Shown: positions 16,007 to 22,910, numbered from the stretch's first letter. The stretch: DNA of 31,943 nucleotides from Faecalibacterium sp. UBA1771 (GCA_002315315.1 DCGT01000012.1:1-31943); one strand, 5' to 3'. A program made the numbers and translations. The notes: generated from the sequence alone by a model not told the origin.

Positions 16007-16970
16007 TTGCGTTACCTCCGTCTTTTTCGGAATATGAGGAAAGACAATCAAAGAACAGCTTTATGTAACCGTCACGGTCGATGCTGTCGACAAGAGCGAC
16101 ATTGGGTCGATGGTTAAAGCGGTCATGCCAGTCGATCACGGTTTGCCCCATTGTGAGCGTGCTCTGCGTTTCACACAACGCATAGTACGGCTTTAGTCTT
16201 GCAAGCTCCGGATTAACAGCGATTGCGGCGGCAACCGATGCGTGAGAATAGTACGGTGTATCGTCCCGCTCGCCGTTTTCTCTTGCCTTATCACGGTTGT
16301 AGTTGATCATACGGCGGAACAGCTTGCCGACTCTGCCGTAATATTCACCCATTCTCACCGCTTCATCGGCATACATAAATGCCTTTCTGCTTGCCTCAAG
16401 GTCAACCATTACCAGACGCTTGAAGCCGGCATCAAGAACCACCGACATAGCGTGAGGGTCACGAAAGGAGTTAAATTCGGCATAAGGAGTTATATTCCCC
16501 GCTCGTGACGATCCGGATGCAATAACAATCTGCTTTATCATTTCGGTCAGGGCGGGATATTTTAGCACCGCCGTAGCAATGTTGGTGAGCGGACCGAGCG
16601 CGATAATTTCGAGATTGCCGTCCGCTTCCAACGCACGGCGATAGACAAGCTCCCACGCAAGTCCGCCGTAAAGTGACATTTCGGGACGCTCATAGCTGTA
16701 GCCGGCAAGTCCGTTTGAACCGTTGGTTTCCTCGGCATAGGGCATTCCGCTACGCACCATCGGTCTGCTTGCTCCTATAGCCGTCTCTGTCCTTATTCCG
16801 TACAGCTCGGAAAGAAAAAGAGCATTTACGGATGTCTGCTGAAGCGAGCAGCTTCCGTCGAGAGTAGTTATTCCCATTATATCGAAAGCTCCGCTTGCGG
16901 CTAACATCATAATCGCCTGTGCATCGTCAATTCCCGGGTCACAGTCGATTATGAGCGGGCGTTTTTCCAT
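15999..16970 (-). CDS. Nucleoside hydrolase family protein A (several metal/ribose-site residues changed)
   Basis: A 323-residue protein of the same hydrolase family. The N-terminal calcium motif IDCDPGIDDAQAI (8-20), ALGPLTNIA (124-132) and GNITPYAEFN (158-167) are intact. But the conserved Asn after Gly is Ser (G39-S40), the usual MGG triad reads A-S-G (151-153), and the HD pair is H243-A244 (YYSHASVAAA), so a calcium-ligand aspartate is lost. This may be a specialised or inactive paralogue that works with protein B. The start follows a GAGGA-like site. It is first in a two-gene operon with a promoter at 17010-17038. Confidence 0.88.
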   Translation of the reverse strand: MEKRPLIIDCDPGIDDAQAIMMLAASGAFDIMGITTLDGSCSLQQTSVNALFLSELYGIRTETAIGASRPMVRSGMPYAEETNGSNGLAGYSYERPEMSLYGGLAWELVYRRALEADGNLEIIALGPLTNIATAVLKYPALTEMIKQIVIASGSSRAGNITPYAEFNSFRDPHAMSVVLDAGFKRLVMVDLEASRKAFMYADEAVRMGEYYGRVGKLFRRMINYNRDKARENGERDDTPYYSHASVAAAIAVNPELARLKPYYALCETQSTLTMGQTVIDWHDRFNHRPNVALVDSIDRDGYIKLFFDCLSSYSEKDGGNANE

Positions 16971-17009
16971 AGTTATCCATCCTCATACATAGTCAGCATA
17001 TTTATTGAT

Positions 17010-17038
17010 AGTATAATATGCTTTCTTAACAAAATCAA
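17010..17038 (-). promoter_or_regulatory. Promoter of the nucleoside hydrolase operon
   Basis: On the minus strand: -35 TTGATT (17033-17038), a 17-base spacer and -10 TATACT (17010-17015). It drives away from the divergent polysaccharide deacetylase gene, whose own promoter I could not place with confidence. Confidence 0.6.
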
Positions 17039-17114
17039 TGCTAATGTCGCTATTCCCTGCATATTGATTAAATGTAACCGATTTTTCGACATAATATATA
17101 AAGGCGGTAATGAT

Positions 17115-17870
17115 ATGTTTGTTTCGTTCAGAATAAAGCGTTCAATGATAATAGCTGTGATGCTTGCGCTTTCGGTTATCCTTTTGGCGTTAATCGGGCG
17201 CGGCGGAAGCATTGCAGCGGCTTCGGTGCAGACTGCCGATAAGGTCGCTTATCTTACGTTTGACGACGGTCCGAGCAGCATTACAGCCGACATTCTCGAT
17301 GTCCTTTCCGAATTCGATGTAAAGGCGACGTTTTTCGTTACCGCTCAGAAGCTTGAATATCTTGATATGATATCGCGTGCCCACAACGAGGGACATTGTG
17401 TCGCAATCCACACCTTTTCTCACGATTACGGAAAAATTTACAGCTCGGTTGACAGCTTCTTTGATGACATAGAACTGACTCAGAAAATGCTTGTTGAGTA
17501 CACCGGCAAGGGCAGCAGTGAAATCAGATTTGCAGGCGGCAGCAGCAACACGGTGGGTGAACGGTATGCCGGATTCAAAATAATGCCGAAGCTGGTAGAG
17601 GAATGCGATCGACGCGGCTTGCGTTATCACGATTGGAACGTCGATACCCGAGACGCTGTAAACGCCCCTCTGTCGGTATCCTCTATTCTCGACAATGTGA
17701 AAAAGAGTATTGCAGACAAAGATACCGCCGTTATTTTGATGCACGATATTACATCGGCTTCGACAGGTCCGGACGCAGTGCGTGCCGTAGTCGAATACCT
17801 GAAAAATGAGGGTTATAGATTTGACACCGTCGATAATTTAACAAATCCAGTACATCACAGTGTTAAATAG
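17115..17870 (+). CDS. Membrane-anchored or secreted polysaccharide deacetylase (CE4)
   Basis: A 251-residue protein with a basic N-terminus and one hydrophobic segment (about 10-30), giving a signal anchor or signal peptide and an extracytoplasmic NodB/CE4 domain. CE4 enzymes remove acetyl groups from peptidoglycan or chitin-like glycans. Motifs in order: TFDDGP (motif 1), HTFSHDY (motif 2, H-x3-H metal ligands), IRFAGGSSN (motif 3, where a Pro is usual in place of Ala), DWNVDTRDA (motif 4) and VILMHD (motif 5). The metal and catalytic residues look complete. The start at 17115 has the weak site AGGCGG 7 bases upstream; a frame extension to 17064 is less likely. Probably remodels the cell wall or confers lysozyme resistance (inference). 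Confidence 0.88.
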   Translation: MFVSFRIKRSMIIAVMLALSVILLALIGRGGSIAAASVQTADKVAYLTFDDGPSSITADILDVLSEFDVKATFFVTAQKLEYLDMISRAHNEGHCVAIHTFSHDYGKIYSSVDSFFDDIELTQKMLVEYTGKGSSEIRFAGGSSNTVGERYAGFKIMPKLVEECDRRGLRYHDWNVDTRDAVNAPLSVSSILDNVKKSIADKDTAVILMHDITSASTGPDAVRAVVEYLKNEGYRFDTVDNLTNPVHHSVK

Positions 17871-17928
17871 ACAAACTGCCAAGGCAAAAAACATATATCA
17901 TTTTTTCGGTTCTTTTGTCAGGTATATT

Positions 17929-17945
17929 CCGTATTTACAATACGG
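17929..17945 (+). other. Hairpin in the gene-free stretch before cysK
   Basis: CCGTATT (17929-17935) and AATACGG (17939-17945) pair perfectly around TAC. No T tract follows, so it is not a standard terminator. It may end or process the deacetylase transcript, or be a protein site. No T-box signature (UGGNACCGCG) or other cysteine-related leader was seen in 17871-18093. Confidence 0.45.
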
Positions 17946-18034
17946 CGGCACATACGTCAGACCTCGAATTATGACAATTTACTCACATCTCAATTATCGG
18001 ATGCATAATTTGCATTTATGATTACATCAACATA

Positions 18035-18062
18035 TTGCGGTGTATAAAAAATATGATATAAT
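18035..18062 (+). promoter_or_regulatory. Promoter of cysK-cysE
   Basis: A perfect -10 TATAAT (18057-18062) with a weak -35-like TTGCGG (18035-18040) at 16-base spacing. Weak -35 elements often mean activator or repressor control; which regulator is not visible. Confidence 0.55.
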
Positions 18063-18093
18063 TTTGTTAATAATATATTTTTGAGGAACAATT

Positions 18094-19029
18094 ATGGCTA
18101 AAATATACGGGTCTATGGAGGAACTGATAGGCAGCACGCCTCTTGTTGAGCTGAAAAGATTCACCAAGCAAGAGGGTCTGCACGGAACTATACTTGCCAA
18201 GCTTGAAATGTTTAATCCCGCCGGCAGTGCCAAGGACAGAGTTGCACAGCGAATGATTACCGACGCCGAGCTTGCCGGACGGCTGACCCCCGGTGCGACG
18301 ATTATCGAGCCGACAAGTGGCAACACAGGTATAGGAATTTCCGCCGTAGCCGCCGCAAGAGGATATCATGTAATACTTACTATGCCCGATACAATGAGTG
18401 TAGAACGCAAAAATCTGCTCAAAGCTTACGGTGCAAGGGTTGTATTGACAGAGGGTGCCAAGGGTATGGCGGGAGCTATCGAAAAAGCCGAGGAGCTGAA
18501 CCGTGAAATAGAGGATTCTGTTATTCTCGGTCAGTTTGACAATCCTTCCAATCCCATTGCTCACGATTTTACTACCGGTCCCGAGATTTACTCAGACACA
18601 AACGGCAAAATCGACTACTTTGTCGCGGGAATAGGTACCGGCGGAACAATTACCGGCACAGGTCGGTATCTCAAGCGTGCCATTCCGTCGATAAAAATTA
18701 TCGGAATGGAGCCTGCCGACTCTCCGCTCATCTCTAAGGGTTATTCCGGTCCGCATAAAATACAAGGCATCGGAGCAAATTTCATTCCGAAGGTTCTCGA
18801 TATCAAGGTTATCGACGATATACTCACGGTCACAACCGAGCAGGCATATTCCACCTGCCGCAAGCTGACCGCCACAGAGGGGCTGCTTGTCGGTATCAGC
18901 TCCGGCGCGGCACTGTATGCTGCCGAAATGATCGCTTCTCTTCCGGAAAGCGAGGGTAAACGCATAGTCGTATTGCTTCCCGACGGCGGAGAACGCTACC
19001 TTTCCACTCCCGGATTCGTCGAGGATTGA
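18094..19029 (+). CDS. cysK: Cysteine synthase (O-acetylserine sulfhydrylase)
   Basis: PLP enzyme that makes L-cysteine from O-acetyl-L-serine and sulfide. At 311 residues it has full length for CysK. The cofactor lysine is K47 in NPAGSAKDRVA, the phosphate/substrate loop is PTSGNTGIG (73-81), and GIGTGGTITGTGRYL binds the PLP phosphate. QFDNPSNPIAH and the C-terminal GISSGAAL segment, with the PLP-ring serine, are also present. The start has GAGGA ahead of it. cysE begins 5 bases after the stop, so the two steps of cysteine synthesis are made together; in known systems the two proteins form the cysteine synthase complex. Confidence 0.95.
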   Translation: MAKIYGSMEELIGSTPLVELKRFTKQEGLHGTILAKLEMFNPAGSAKDRVAQRMITDAELAGRLTPGATIIEPTSGNTGIGISAVAAARGYHVILTMPDTMSVERKNLLKAYGARVVLTEGAKGMAGAIEKAEELNREIEDSVILGQFDNPSNPIAHDFTTGPEIYSDTNGKIDYFVAGIGTGGTITGTGRYLKRAIPSIKIIGMEPADSPLISKGYSGPHKIQGIGANFIPKVLDIKVIDDILTVTTEQAYSTCRKLTATEGLLVGISSGAALYAAEMIASLPESEGKRIVVLLPDGGERYLSTPGFVED

Positions 19030-19034
19030 TTTAT

Positions 19035-19652
19035 ATGTTTAAACGTCTCATCGAAACCCTCGACGCATACAAAGCAAACGATCCCGCAGCGCGTTCACGG
19101 CTTGAGGTTTTTTTGCTTTATCAAGGTGTTCACTCCATAATTTACCACCGCATAGCACATTTCTTTTATACGCACAGAATGTTTTTCATCGCAAGACTTA
19201 TCTCGCAGTATGCACGCCGCAGAACGGGTATCGAGATACACCCCGGTGCGCAGATAGGGCGCAGATTCGTTATTGATCACGGAATGGGCGTTGTAATCGG
19301 CGAAACGACAATTATCGGCGACGACTGCCTCATCTATCAGGGAGTGACGCTCGGCGGCTCCGGTCATGAAAAAGGCAAACGCCATCCGACGCTCGGCAAT
19401 AATGTAATGGTCGGCTGTGGCGCTAAGGTGCTCGGCAGCTTCACTGTAGGCGACGGAGCAAGAATTGCCTCCAATGCCGTAGTTCTCAAGGAAGTCCCAA
19501 CCGGCGCAACCGTTGTCGGTGCTCCCGGCAGAGTAATCAGAATTCACGGAGTCAAGGTTACCGACCCGCTTGATCATACTCATATTCCCGATCCTGTTGC
19601 CAACGAGTTGAACGAGCTGAAACGCCGCATTGCGGAATTGGAAAAAACATAA
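19035..19652 (+). CDS. cysE: Serine O-acetyltransferase
   Basis: Acetylates L-serine with acetyl-CoA, supplying the substrate for CysK. 205 residues; the short form without the long N-terminal domain, as in many Firmicutes. The left-handed beta-helix hexapeptide repeats run from about residue 65 (GIEIHPGAQIGRRFVIDHGM), with the catalytic His/Asp region VIDHGMGVVIGET and the GVTLGGSGHEKGKRHPTLG loop, then IASNAVVLKEVPTGATVVGAP. The C-terminus ends in an alpha-helical tail. ATG 19035 is preferred over TTG 19026: GAGGA at 19021-19025 is spaced 9 bases from it. A terminator follows at 19685-19710. Confidence 0.94.
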   Translation: MFKRLIETLDAYKANDPAARSRLEVFLLYQGVHSIIYHRIAHFFYTHRMFFIARLISQYARRRTGIEIHPGAQIGRRFVIDHGMGVVIGETTIIGDDCLIYQGVTLGGSGHEKGKRHPTLGNNVMVGCGAKVLGSFTVGDGARIASNAVVLKEVPTGATVVGAPGRVIRIHGVKVTDPLDHTHIPDPVANELNELKRRIAELEKT

Positions 19653-19684
19653 TCGTTTTTTAAATTTAAAATACAAAATAAAAA

Positions 19685-19720
19685 ACCGTCGGAGCGTTTG
19701 CTTCGGCGGTGTAATTTTTA
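19685..19720 (+). terminator. Terminator of cysK-cysE
   Basis: Arms ACCGTCGGAGC (19685-19695) and GCTTCGGCGGT (19700-19710) pair with two wobble pairs around GTTT, followed by GTAATTTTTA. A second small hairpin (GCGGC-ATT-GCCGC, 19725-19737) lies just beyond. Confidence 0.75.
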
Positions 19721-19759
19721 TCAGGCGGCATTGCCGCTTAGTATGGAGAACATCTATAT

Positions 19760-19800
19760 AAAAACGCTTTCGCGTGAAAAGCTGAAAAGCCGAAGCTTTT
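19760..19800 (-). terminator. Tandem-hairpin terminator of the HPr-like gene
   Basis: On the minus strand, starting at the stop codon, AAAAGC-TTCG-GCTTTT (19785-19800) is followed by ACGC-GAAA-GCGT (19764-19775) and a T5 run (19760-19764). The loops are the stable UUCG and GNRA tetraloops. The first hairpin overlaps the stop codon. Confidence 0.75.
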
Positions 19801-20017
19801 ACTGAACAAGAAACTTTTTTACTCTCTTGTAAAAGTGCTCGTCCTCGGTTACGCAGTCAACCGGCTTGCTGATGTCGAGTGTAAGCAGACCGAGCAGCGA
19901 CTTGGCGTCCACCATAATCTGTCCCTCGTGTACGGCTACATCGGCTCCGAACTCACTGGCAATGTTGTTGAACTCCTGAATGTCCTTCATGTTGTTAAGC
20001 TTAATTTCTTTTACCAT
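19799..20017 (-). CDS. HPr-family-like small protein lacking the phosphorylated histidine
   Basis: A 72-residue protein with the length and C-terminal pattern of PTS HPr: DAKSLLGLLTLDIS (about 37-50) matches the conserved HPr helix region holding the regulatory serine (S40 is the likely equivalent). The N-terminal GLHARP segment with the phosphorylated histidine is absent; residues 8-20 read NNMKDIQEFNNIA. It cannot carry phosphate for sugar transport as HPr does. It may be a Crh-like regulator, still phosphorylatable on serine, or a structural relative with another role. The gene is monocistronic, with GGAGG upstream, a consensus promoter (20072-20100) and a tandem-hairpin terminator. Confidence 0.8.
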   Translation of the reverse strand: MVKEIKLNNMKDIQEFNNIASEFGADVAVHEGQIMVDAKSLLGLLTLDISKPVDCVTEDEHFYKRVKKFLVQ

Positions 20018-20071
20018 TGTAAATTACCTCCATGTAATTTTCTTTTTTATTTCTCTCTTTTCAACAATTGC

Positions 20072-20100
20072 ATTGTATAATATTTGTGCATTATTGTCAA
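20072..20100 (-). promoter_or_regulatory. Promoter of the HPr-like gene
   Basis: On the minus strand: perfect -35 TTGACA (20095-20100), a 17-base spacer and -10 TACAAT (20072-20077). The -35 lies inside an inverted repeat (TGCATT at 20088-20093, AATGCA at 20100-20105), a possible operator. Confidence 0.75.
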
Positions 20101-20220
20101 TGCATTAGTCATAACTTCTATATTTTATCTCAATTATTTGTTACTATTGCCTTGGTTTTGTAGATATTATCAATATTTAATTTAAAACAGTAATAAAGAA
20201 TGTTAAACGAATAACAAACG

Positions 20221-20238
20221 TATTGTTCGGAAACAATA
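20221..20238 (+). other. Hairpin upstream of the 144-residue protein gene
   Basis: TATTGTT (20221-20227) and AACAATA (20232-20238) pair around CGGA. It lies 37 bases before the gene start in an A/T-rich stretch (20106-20274) where I could not place a firm promoter. It could be an operator or leader hairpin. Confidence 0.35.
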
Positions 20239-20274
20239 ACAAAGAAAAACATCTAAAAAGTGAAAGGATAAATA

Positions 20275-20709
20275 ATGAACAATACAACAGAACTGCTGGA
20301 AGCAATGCACAAAAGTGCGGAAATGGGAAAAGGTTCACTTGACAAGCTGATAACGCATATTGATGACCCTGCGTTCAAGACGGTAATTGCAAGTCAGGCT
20401 GAGGACTACAACAGAATATATATGTCATGCGACGCTTTGATCAAGGGCGAGGGCGGCGATGACCGTGGTATTCCTCCGATTGCAAAGGCGATGTCGGGTA
20501 TGATGATGGACGTTAAAGGCTCAATCGACAGCTCAACCGAGAATCTTGCCAAAATGGCACTGAAAGGCACTCAGATGGGAATTAATGAGCTTGACGATGC
20601 TCTGCGTACCTGCCCCACATCCGACCAAGGCGTTATTAACCTCGCACGGGAGTTTTCCGAAATGCTTGAGCGCAACAAAAAAGCTCTCGAAAGATATACC
20701 GAGAGCTGA
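20275..20709 (+). CDS. Conserved-looking four-helix protein of unknown function
   Basis: A 144-residue, wholly alpha-helical-looking soluble protein without signal peptide or membrane segment. Heptad-like helices are predicted at about 4-28, 33-57, 65-102 and 115-143. Its overall pattern (STENLAKMALKGTQMGINEL, then an NLAREFSEMLERNKKALERY tail) recalls small four-helix-bundle families such as DUF2383-like proteins, but I cannot assign one. Methionine is frequent (MSGMMMDVK). The start follows GAAAGGA (20261-20267). The gene stands alone and ends with a very strong terminator (17-bp stem), suggesting a well-expressed unit. No function is proposed. Confidence 0.75.
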   Translation: MNNTTELLEAMHKSAEMGKGSLDKLITHIDDPAFKTVIASQAEDYNRIYMSCDALIKGEGGDDRGIPPIAKAMSGMMMDVKGSIDSSTENLAKMALKGTQMGINELDDALRTCPTSDQGVINLAREFSEMLERNKKALERYTES

Positions 20710-20719
20710 ACAAAAGCAT

Positions 20720-20774
20720 AAAGACAGCAGTCGATTGTCAAGAAATCGCAAGCAAATCGACTGCTGTCTTTTTA
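20720..20774 (+). terminator. Strong terminator with a 17-bp perfect stem
   Basis: AAAGACAGCAGTCGATT (20720-20736) and AATCGACTGCTGTCTTT (20755-20771) pair without mismatch around an 18-base loop, followed by TTTATTT. It ends the 144-residue protein gene. Confidence 0.9.
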
Positions 20775-20794
20775 TTTAAAACATTAACTTATAA

Positions 20795-20904
20795 TGCACC
20801 GCGGACCCAATCTGAAATTCCGCATAAGAAGGCGATTTTGTCAATACGGTGCAGGAGCTAAGGGCTTTTATCTGCAATCAAATCACGACAACATTGCGGA
20901 ATTT
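20795..20904. repeat. Interleaved inverted repeats; candidate dispersed repeat or structured RNA
   Basis: Two inverted repeats cross each other: TGCACCG (20795-20801) with CGGTGCA (20847-20853), and AAATTCCGCA (20815-20824) with TGCGGAATTT (20895-20904). The second ends two bases before the methyltransferase stop codon. The 110-base segment belongs to no credible gene. The layout could be a small repeat element, a pseudoknot-forming RNA, or chance. Confidence 0.4.
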
Positions 20905-20906
20905 GA

Positions 20907-22025
20907 TTACCTGCCGTTGTCAAAATACATGAAAAGCTGGCAGTTTATCATACCGTTATACAGCTTGCGCCGACGATTTGCTTTGCTGCCGAACATTTTT
21001 TCGAAATTTTCCGAAGGACTGATAATGTACAGTCCCTTATATTTTTTGCCGTTCAGCTGTTTCCCGAAATCTGCCATCAACTTATCGCTGGAGGCGGCGT
21101 CGAGCAGTCGCTCGCCGTAGGGCGGATTGGCAAGTATTATTTCATCGTCAAGCGGAATGAATTTTCTCGCGTCTGCGACTTCAAAGGTGATAAATTCCTC
21201 TACGCCGGCGCGTTTAGCATTAGCTCGGGCAATTTCGACCGCAGACGGGTCAATATCAAAGCCCCGCGCTCTGAACGAAACACCCCGGTCAATTTTTTCT
21301 CTTGCCTCGGCACGGACAGTGTCAAACAACTCCTTACCCAAGAAATCATATTCCTCGGCGGCAAAACGGCGGTTAAGTCCCGGAGCGATACCTGCGGCAC
21401 GCTGTGCGCTCTCGATAAGAAGTGTTCCGGAGCCGCAGAATGGGTCGGCAACATGACTGTCGCTTCGTATCCTTGCAAGGTCGGCAAGTCCTGCGGCAAG
21501 GGTCTCCTTTATCGGAGCCTCGTTGAGCAAAGGACGATAACCGCGCTTATGCAGACCGTCTCCGGTTGTATCGAGCATTATCGTGCAGATATCCTTTGTA
21601 ATGGAAAAACGTATTCTCTTGGTTGAACCGCGCTCGGGCAAAAACTCGGTATTGTGGTCGATTTTGAGCCGTTCAACCATAGCCTTTTTGACAATAGACT
21701 GACAGGCCGGAATGGAGGTCAGCGTGCTTTTGAGCGAAAACCCTTTGACGGGGAAAGCGTCGTTTCGGTCGACAAATTCACCCCACGGCAACGCCTTAAC
21801 ACCGTCAAACAGTGCATCAAAGGTAGGTGCGGGAAATTCCCCTACCGAGATGAGAACACGCTCGGCGGTGCGAAGCCAAATGTTTGCTTCGGCAATCATA
21901 TTGTCGTCGGCATCAAATTTTACTCTGCCGTCATCGGTTTCGATATTCTGCGCATTGAGTCGTCGAAGCTCGAAGGAAAGCACCGATTCCAAGCCAAACG
22001 CGCAGGTTGCTATTGCTCTGTACAT
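20907..22025 (-). CDS. ypsC: THUMP-domain class I SAM-dependent RNA methyltransferase (RlmL/YpsC type)
   Basis: A 372-residue protein: N-terminal THUMP and linker region (about 1-160) for RNA binding, then a Rossmann methyltransferase with VADPFCGSGTLLIESA (SAM-binding motif I), GFDIDPSAVEIARANAKRAG and the amino-methylating motif NPPYGERL. It matches the shorter Firmicute relatives of the N-terminal half of RlmL, which makes N2-methylguanosine in 23S rRNA; exact target here is inferred. It is monocistronic with its own promoter (22063-22091). The reading starts at the conserved MYRAIATCAFGLE and is preceded by CGGAG. Confidence 0.88.
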   Translation of the reverse strand: MYRAIATCAFGLESVLSFELRRLNAQNIETDDGRVKFDADDNMIAEANIWLRTAERVLISVGEFPAPTFDALFDGVKALPWGEFVDRNDAFPVKGFSLKSTLTSIPACQSIVKKAMVERLKIDHNTEFLPERGSTKRIRFSITKDICTIMLDTTGDGLHKRGYRPLLNEAPIKETLAAGLADLARIRSDSHVADPFCGSGTLLIESAQRAAGIAPGLNRRFAAEEYDFLGKELFDTVRAEAREKIDRGVSFRARGFDIDPSAVEIARANAKRAGVEEFITFEVADARKFIPLDDEIILANPPYGERLLDAASSDKLMADFGKQLNGKKYKGLYIISPSENFEKMFGSKANRRRKLYNGMINCQLFMYFDNGR

Positions 22026-22062
22026 TGTTACTCCGTTTATTCTTTTTTATTTTACACGCTTT

Positions 22063-22091
22063 ATTATAACTCAATCGTCAAAATCGGGCAA
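22063..22091 (-). promoter_or_regulatory. Promoter of the RNA methyltransferase gene
   Basis: On the minus strand: -35 TTGCCC (22086-22091), a 17-base spacer and perfect -10 TATAAT (22063-22068), about 37 bases before the ATG. It abuts the terminator of hpf. Confidence 0.6.
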
Positions 22092-22093
22092 CA

Positions 22094-22122
22094 ACAAAGC
22101 CGCGGAAAAGCCGCGGCTTTGT
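22094..22122 (-). terminator. Terminator-like hairpin downstream of hpf
   Basis: ACAAAGCCGCGG (22094-22105) and CCGCGGCTTTGT (22111-22122) form a perfect 12-bp stem around AAAAG. The T tract on the minus strand is poor (TTGTTG), so efficiency is uncertain. Between it and the hpf stop (22123-22234) I see nothing else. Confidence 0.6.
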
Positions 22123-22234
22123 ATCATATAACAGGTTTTTACCTATGTGAGTGTACGGAGCAAAACAAATATTCTCCGCAAAAAATATTTCGGTCAATTC
22201 ATTGCGAAAGAGTAAAAACATCAAGTCTGAATTA

Positions 22235-22759
22235 TTACTTTTGCAGAGGATTGAGCAGACCGTAACCCTCGTCGCGTCGTTTGTAAACGACGCTGATTGC
22301 ATCGTTGGAGATATTAGTGAAGATAAAGAAGCTGTGACCGAGCATTTCCATACGGTATATTGCATCATCAACCGACATCGGCTGTATCTCAAAGGTCTTT
22401 TCGCGCACAAGGTTGTACTGCTCGTCATCCGGCACCGTTGCAGAAGGCTGTGCAGGCTCAACAAATGCTCTGCTCTTTTTGGCAAAGCGTGTTTTGTTTT
22501 TGGTAATTTGACGGTCGATGATGTCCGCCGCTTCTGCAAAAGCTGTTTCCATATCGAATTCCGTGCGCTCGGCTCGATAGATGTAGCCCCTGTTTTTGAC
22601 GGTGATTTCTACGGTCTGACGGTTACTGTCCACGGTAACCGTCACGGTTCCCTCTGCATCATCATCAAAATATTTGTCGAATTTGGCCATTCTCTTTTCC
22701 GCAAGCGAAAGAAAATTCTGCTTGAGTGTTACCTTGCGTCCGACTGTTTTGAGCTTCAT
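22235..22759 (-). CDS. hpf: Ribosome hibernation promoting factor, long form
   Basis: Binds the 30S subunit and, in the long form, joins 70S ribosomes into inactive 100S dimers in slow growth. 174 residues: N-terminal HPF/RaiA domain (about 1-98, with the basic NKTRFAKKSR end), a linker, and the C-terminal dimerisation domain (about 115-174) containing FEIQPMSVDDAIYRMEMLGH and the conserved ending SVVYKRRDEGYGLL. The start follows AAGGAGG. A perfect 20-bp palindrome lies 21 bases upstream of the start, between the presumed promoter and the ribosome site, suggesting specific control. Confidence 0.94.
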   Translation of the reverse strand: MKLKTVGRKVTLKQNFLSLAEKRMAKFDKYFDDDAEGTVTVTVDSNRQTVEITVKNRGYIYRAERTEFDMETAFAEAADIIDRQITKNKTRFAKKSRAFVEPAQPSATVPDDEQYNLVREKTFEIQPMSVDDAIYRMEMLGHSFFIFTNISNDAISVVYKRRDEGYGLLNPLQK

Positions 22760-22780
22760 AAATAGACCTCCTTGCGTTTT

Positions 22781-22800
22781 GCGACCCGTATACGGGTCGC
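22781..22800 (-). promoter_or_regulatory. Perfect 20-bp palindrome in the hpf leader
   Basis: GCGACCCGTATACGGGTCGC is its own reverse complement. It sits just downstream of the likely start of transcription (near 22806) and upstream of the ribosome site (AGGAGG, 22767-22772). It could be a dimeric repressor operator or a stable 5' hairpin protecting the mRNA. Confidence 0.65.
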
Positions 22801-22812
22801 GTAAATATATTT

Positions 22813-22833
22813 ATTATATGCCGTATTTCGGCA
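22813..22833 (-). promoter_or_regulatory. -10 region of hpf with a flanking small inverted repeat
   Basis: A perfect -10 TATAAT on the minus strand (22813-22818). Directly upstream, TGCCG/CGGCA (22819-22823, 22829-22833) form a short inverted repeat where a spacer would be. No good -35 at 16-18 bases is visible, so activation or an alternative sigma factor is possible. Confidence 0.45.
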
Positions 22834-22873
22834 CATAAACTACAACGCTGACACAAAAAACGGTATGAAAAAA

Positions 22874-22900
22874 CGCAGTCCGTCATTGTGACAGACTGCG
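22874..22900 (-). terminator. Terminator of the MoaF-like gene
   Basis: CGCAGTC (22874-22880) and GACTGCG (22894-22900) with an imperfect inner stem; on the minus strand a T6 run follows directly. It lies 11 bases past the stop codon. Confidence 0.8.
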
Positions 22901-22910
22901 CCGTAAATAA

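Noticed and set aside
17871..18093. T-box or SAM riboswitch ahead of cysK
   Set aside because: I looked for the T-box core (UGGNACCGCG) and S-box-like stems and did not find them.
20794..21120. 108-residue plus-strand frame crossing the methyltransferase 3' end
   Set aside because: More than half lies antisense to the methyltransferase; the remaining part is better described by its inverted repeats.
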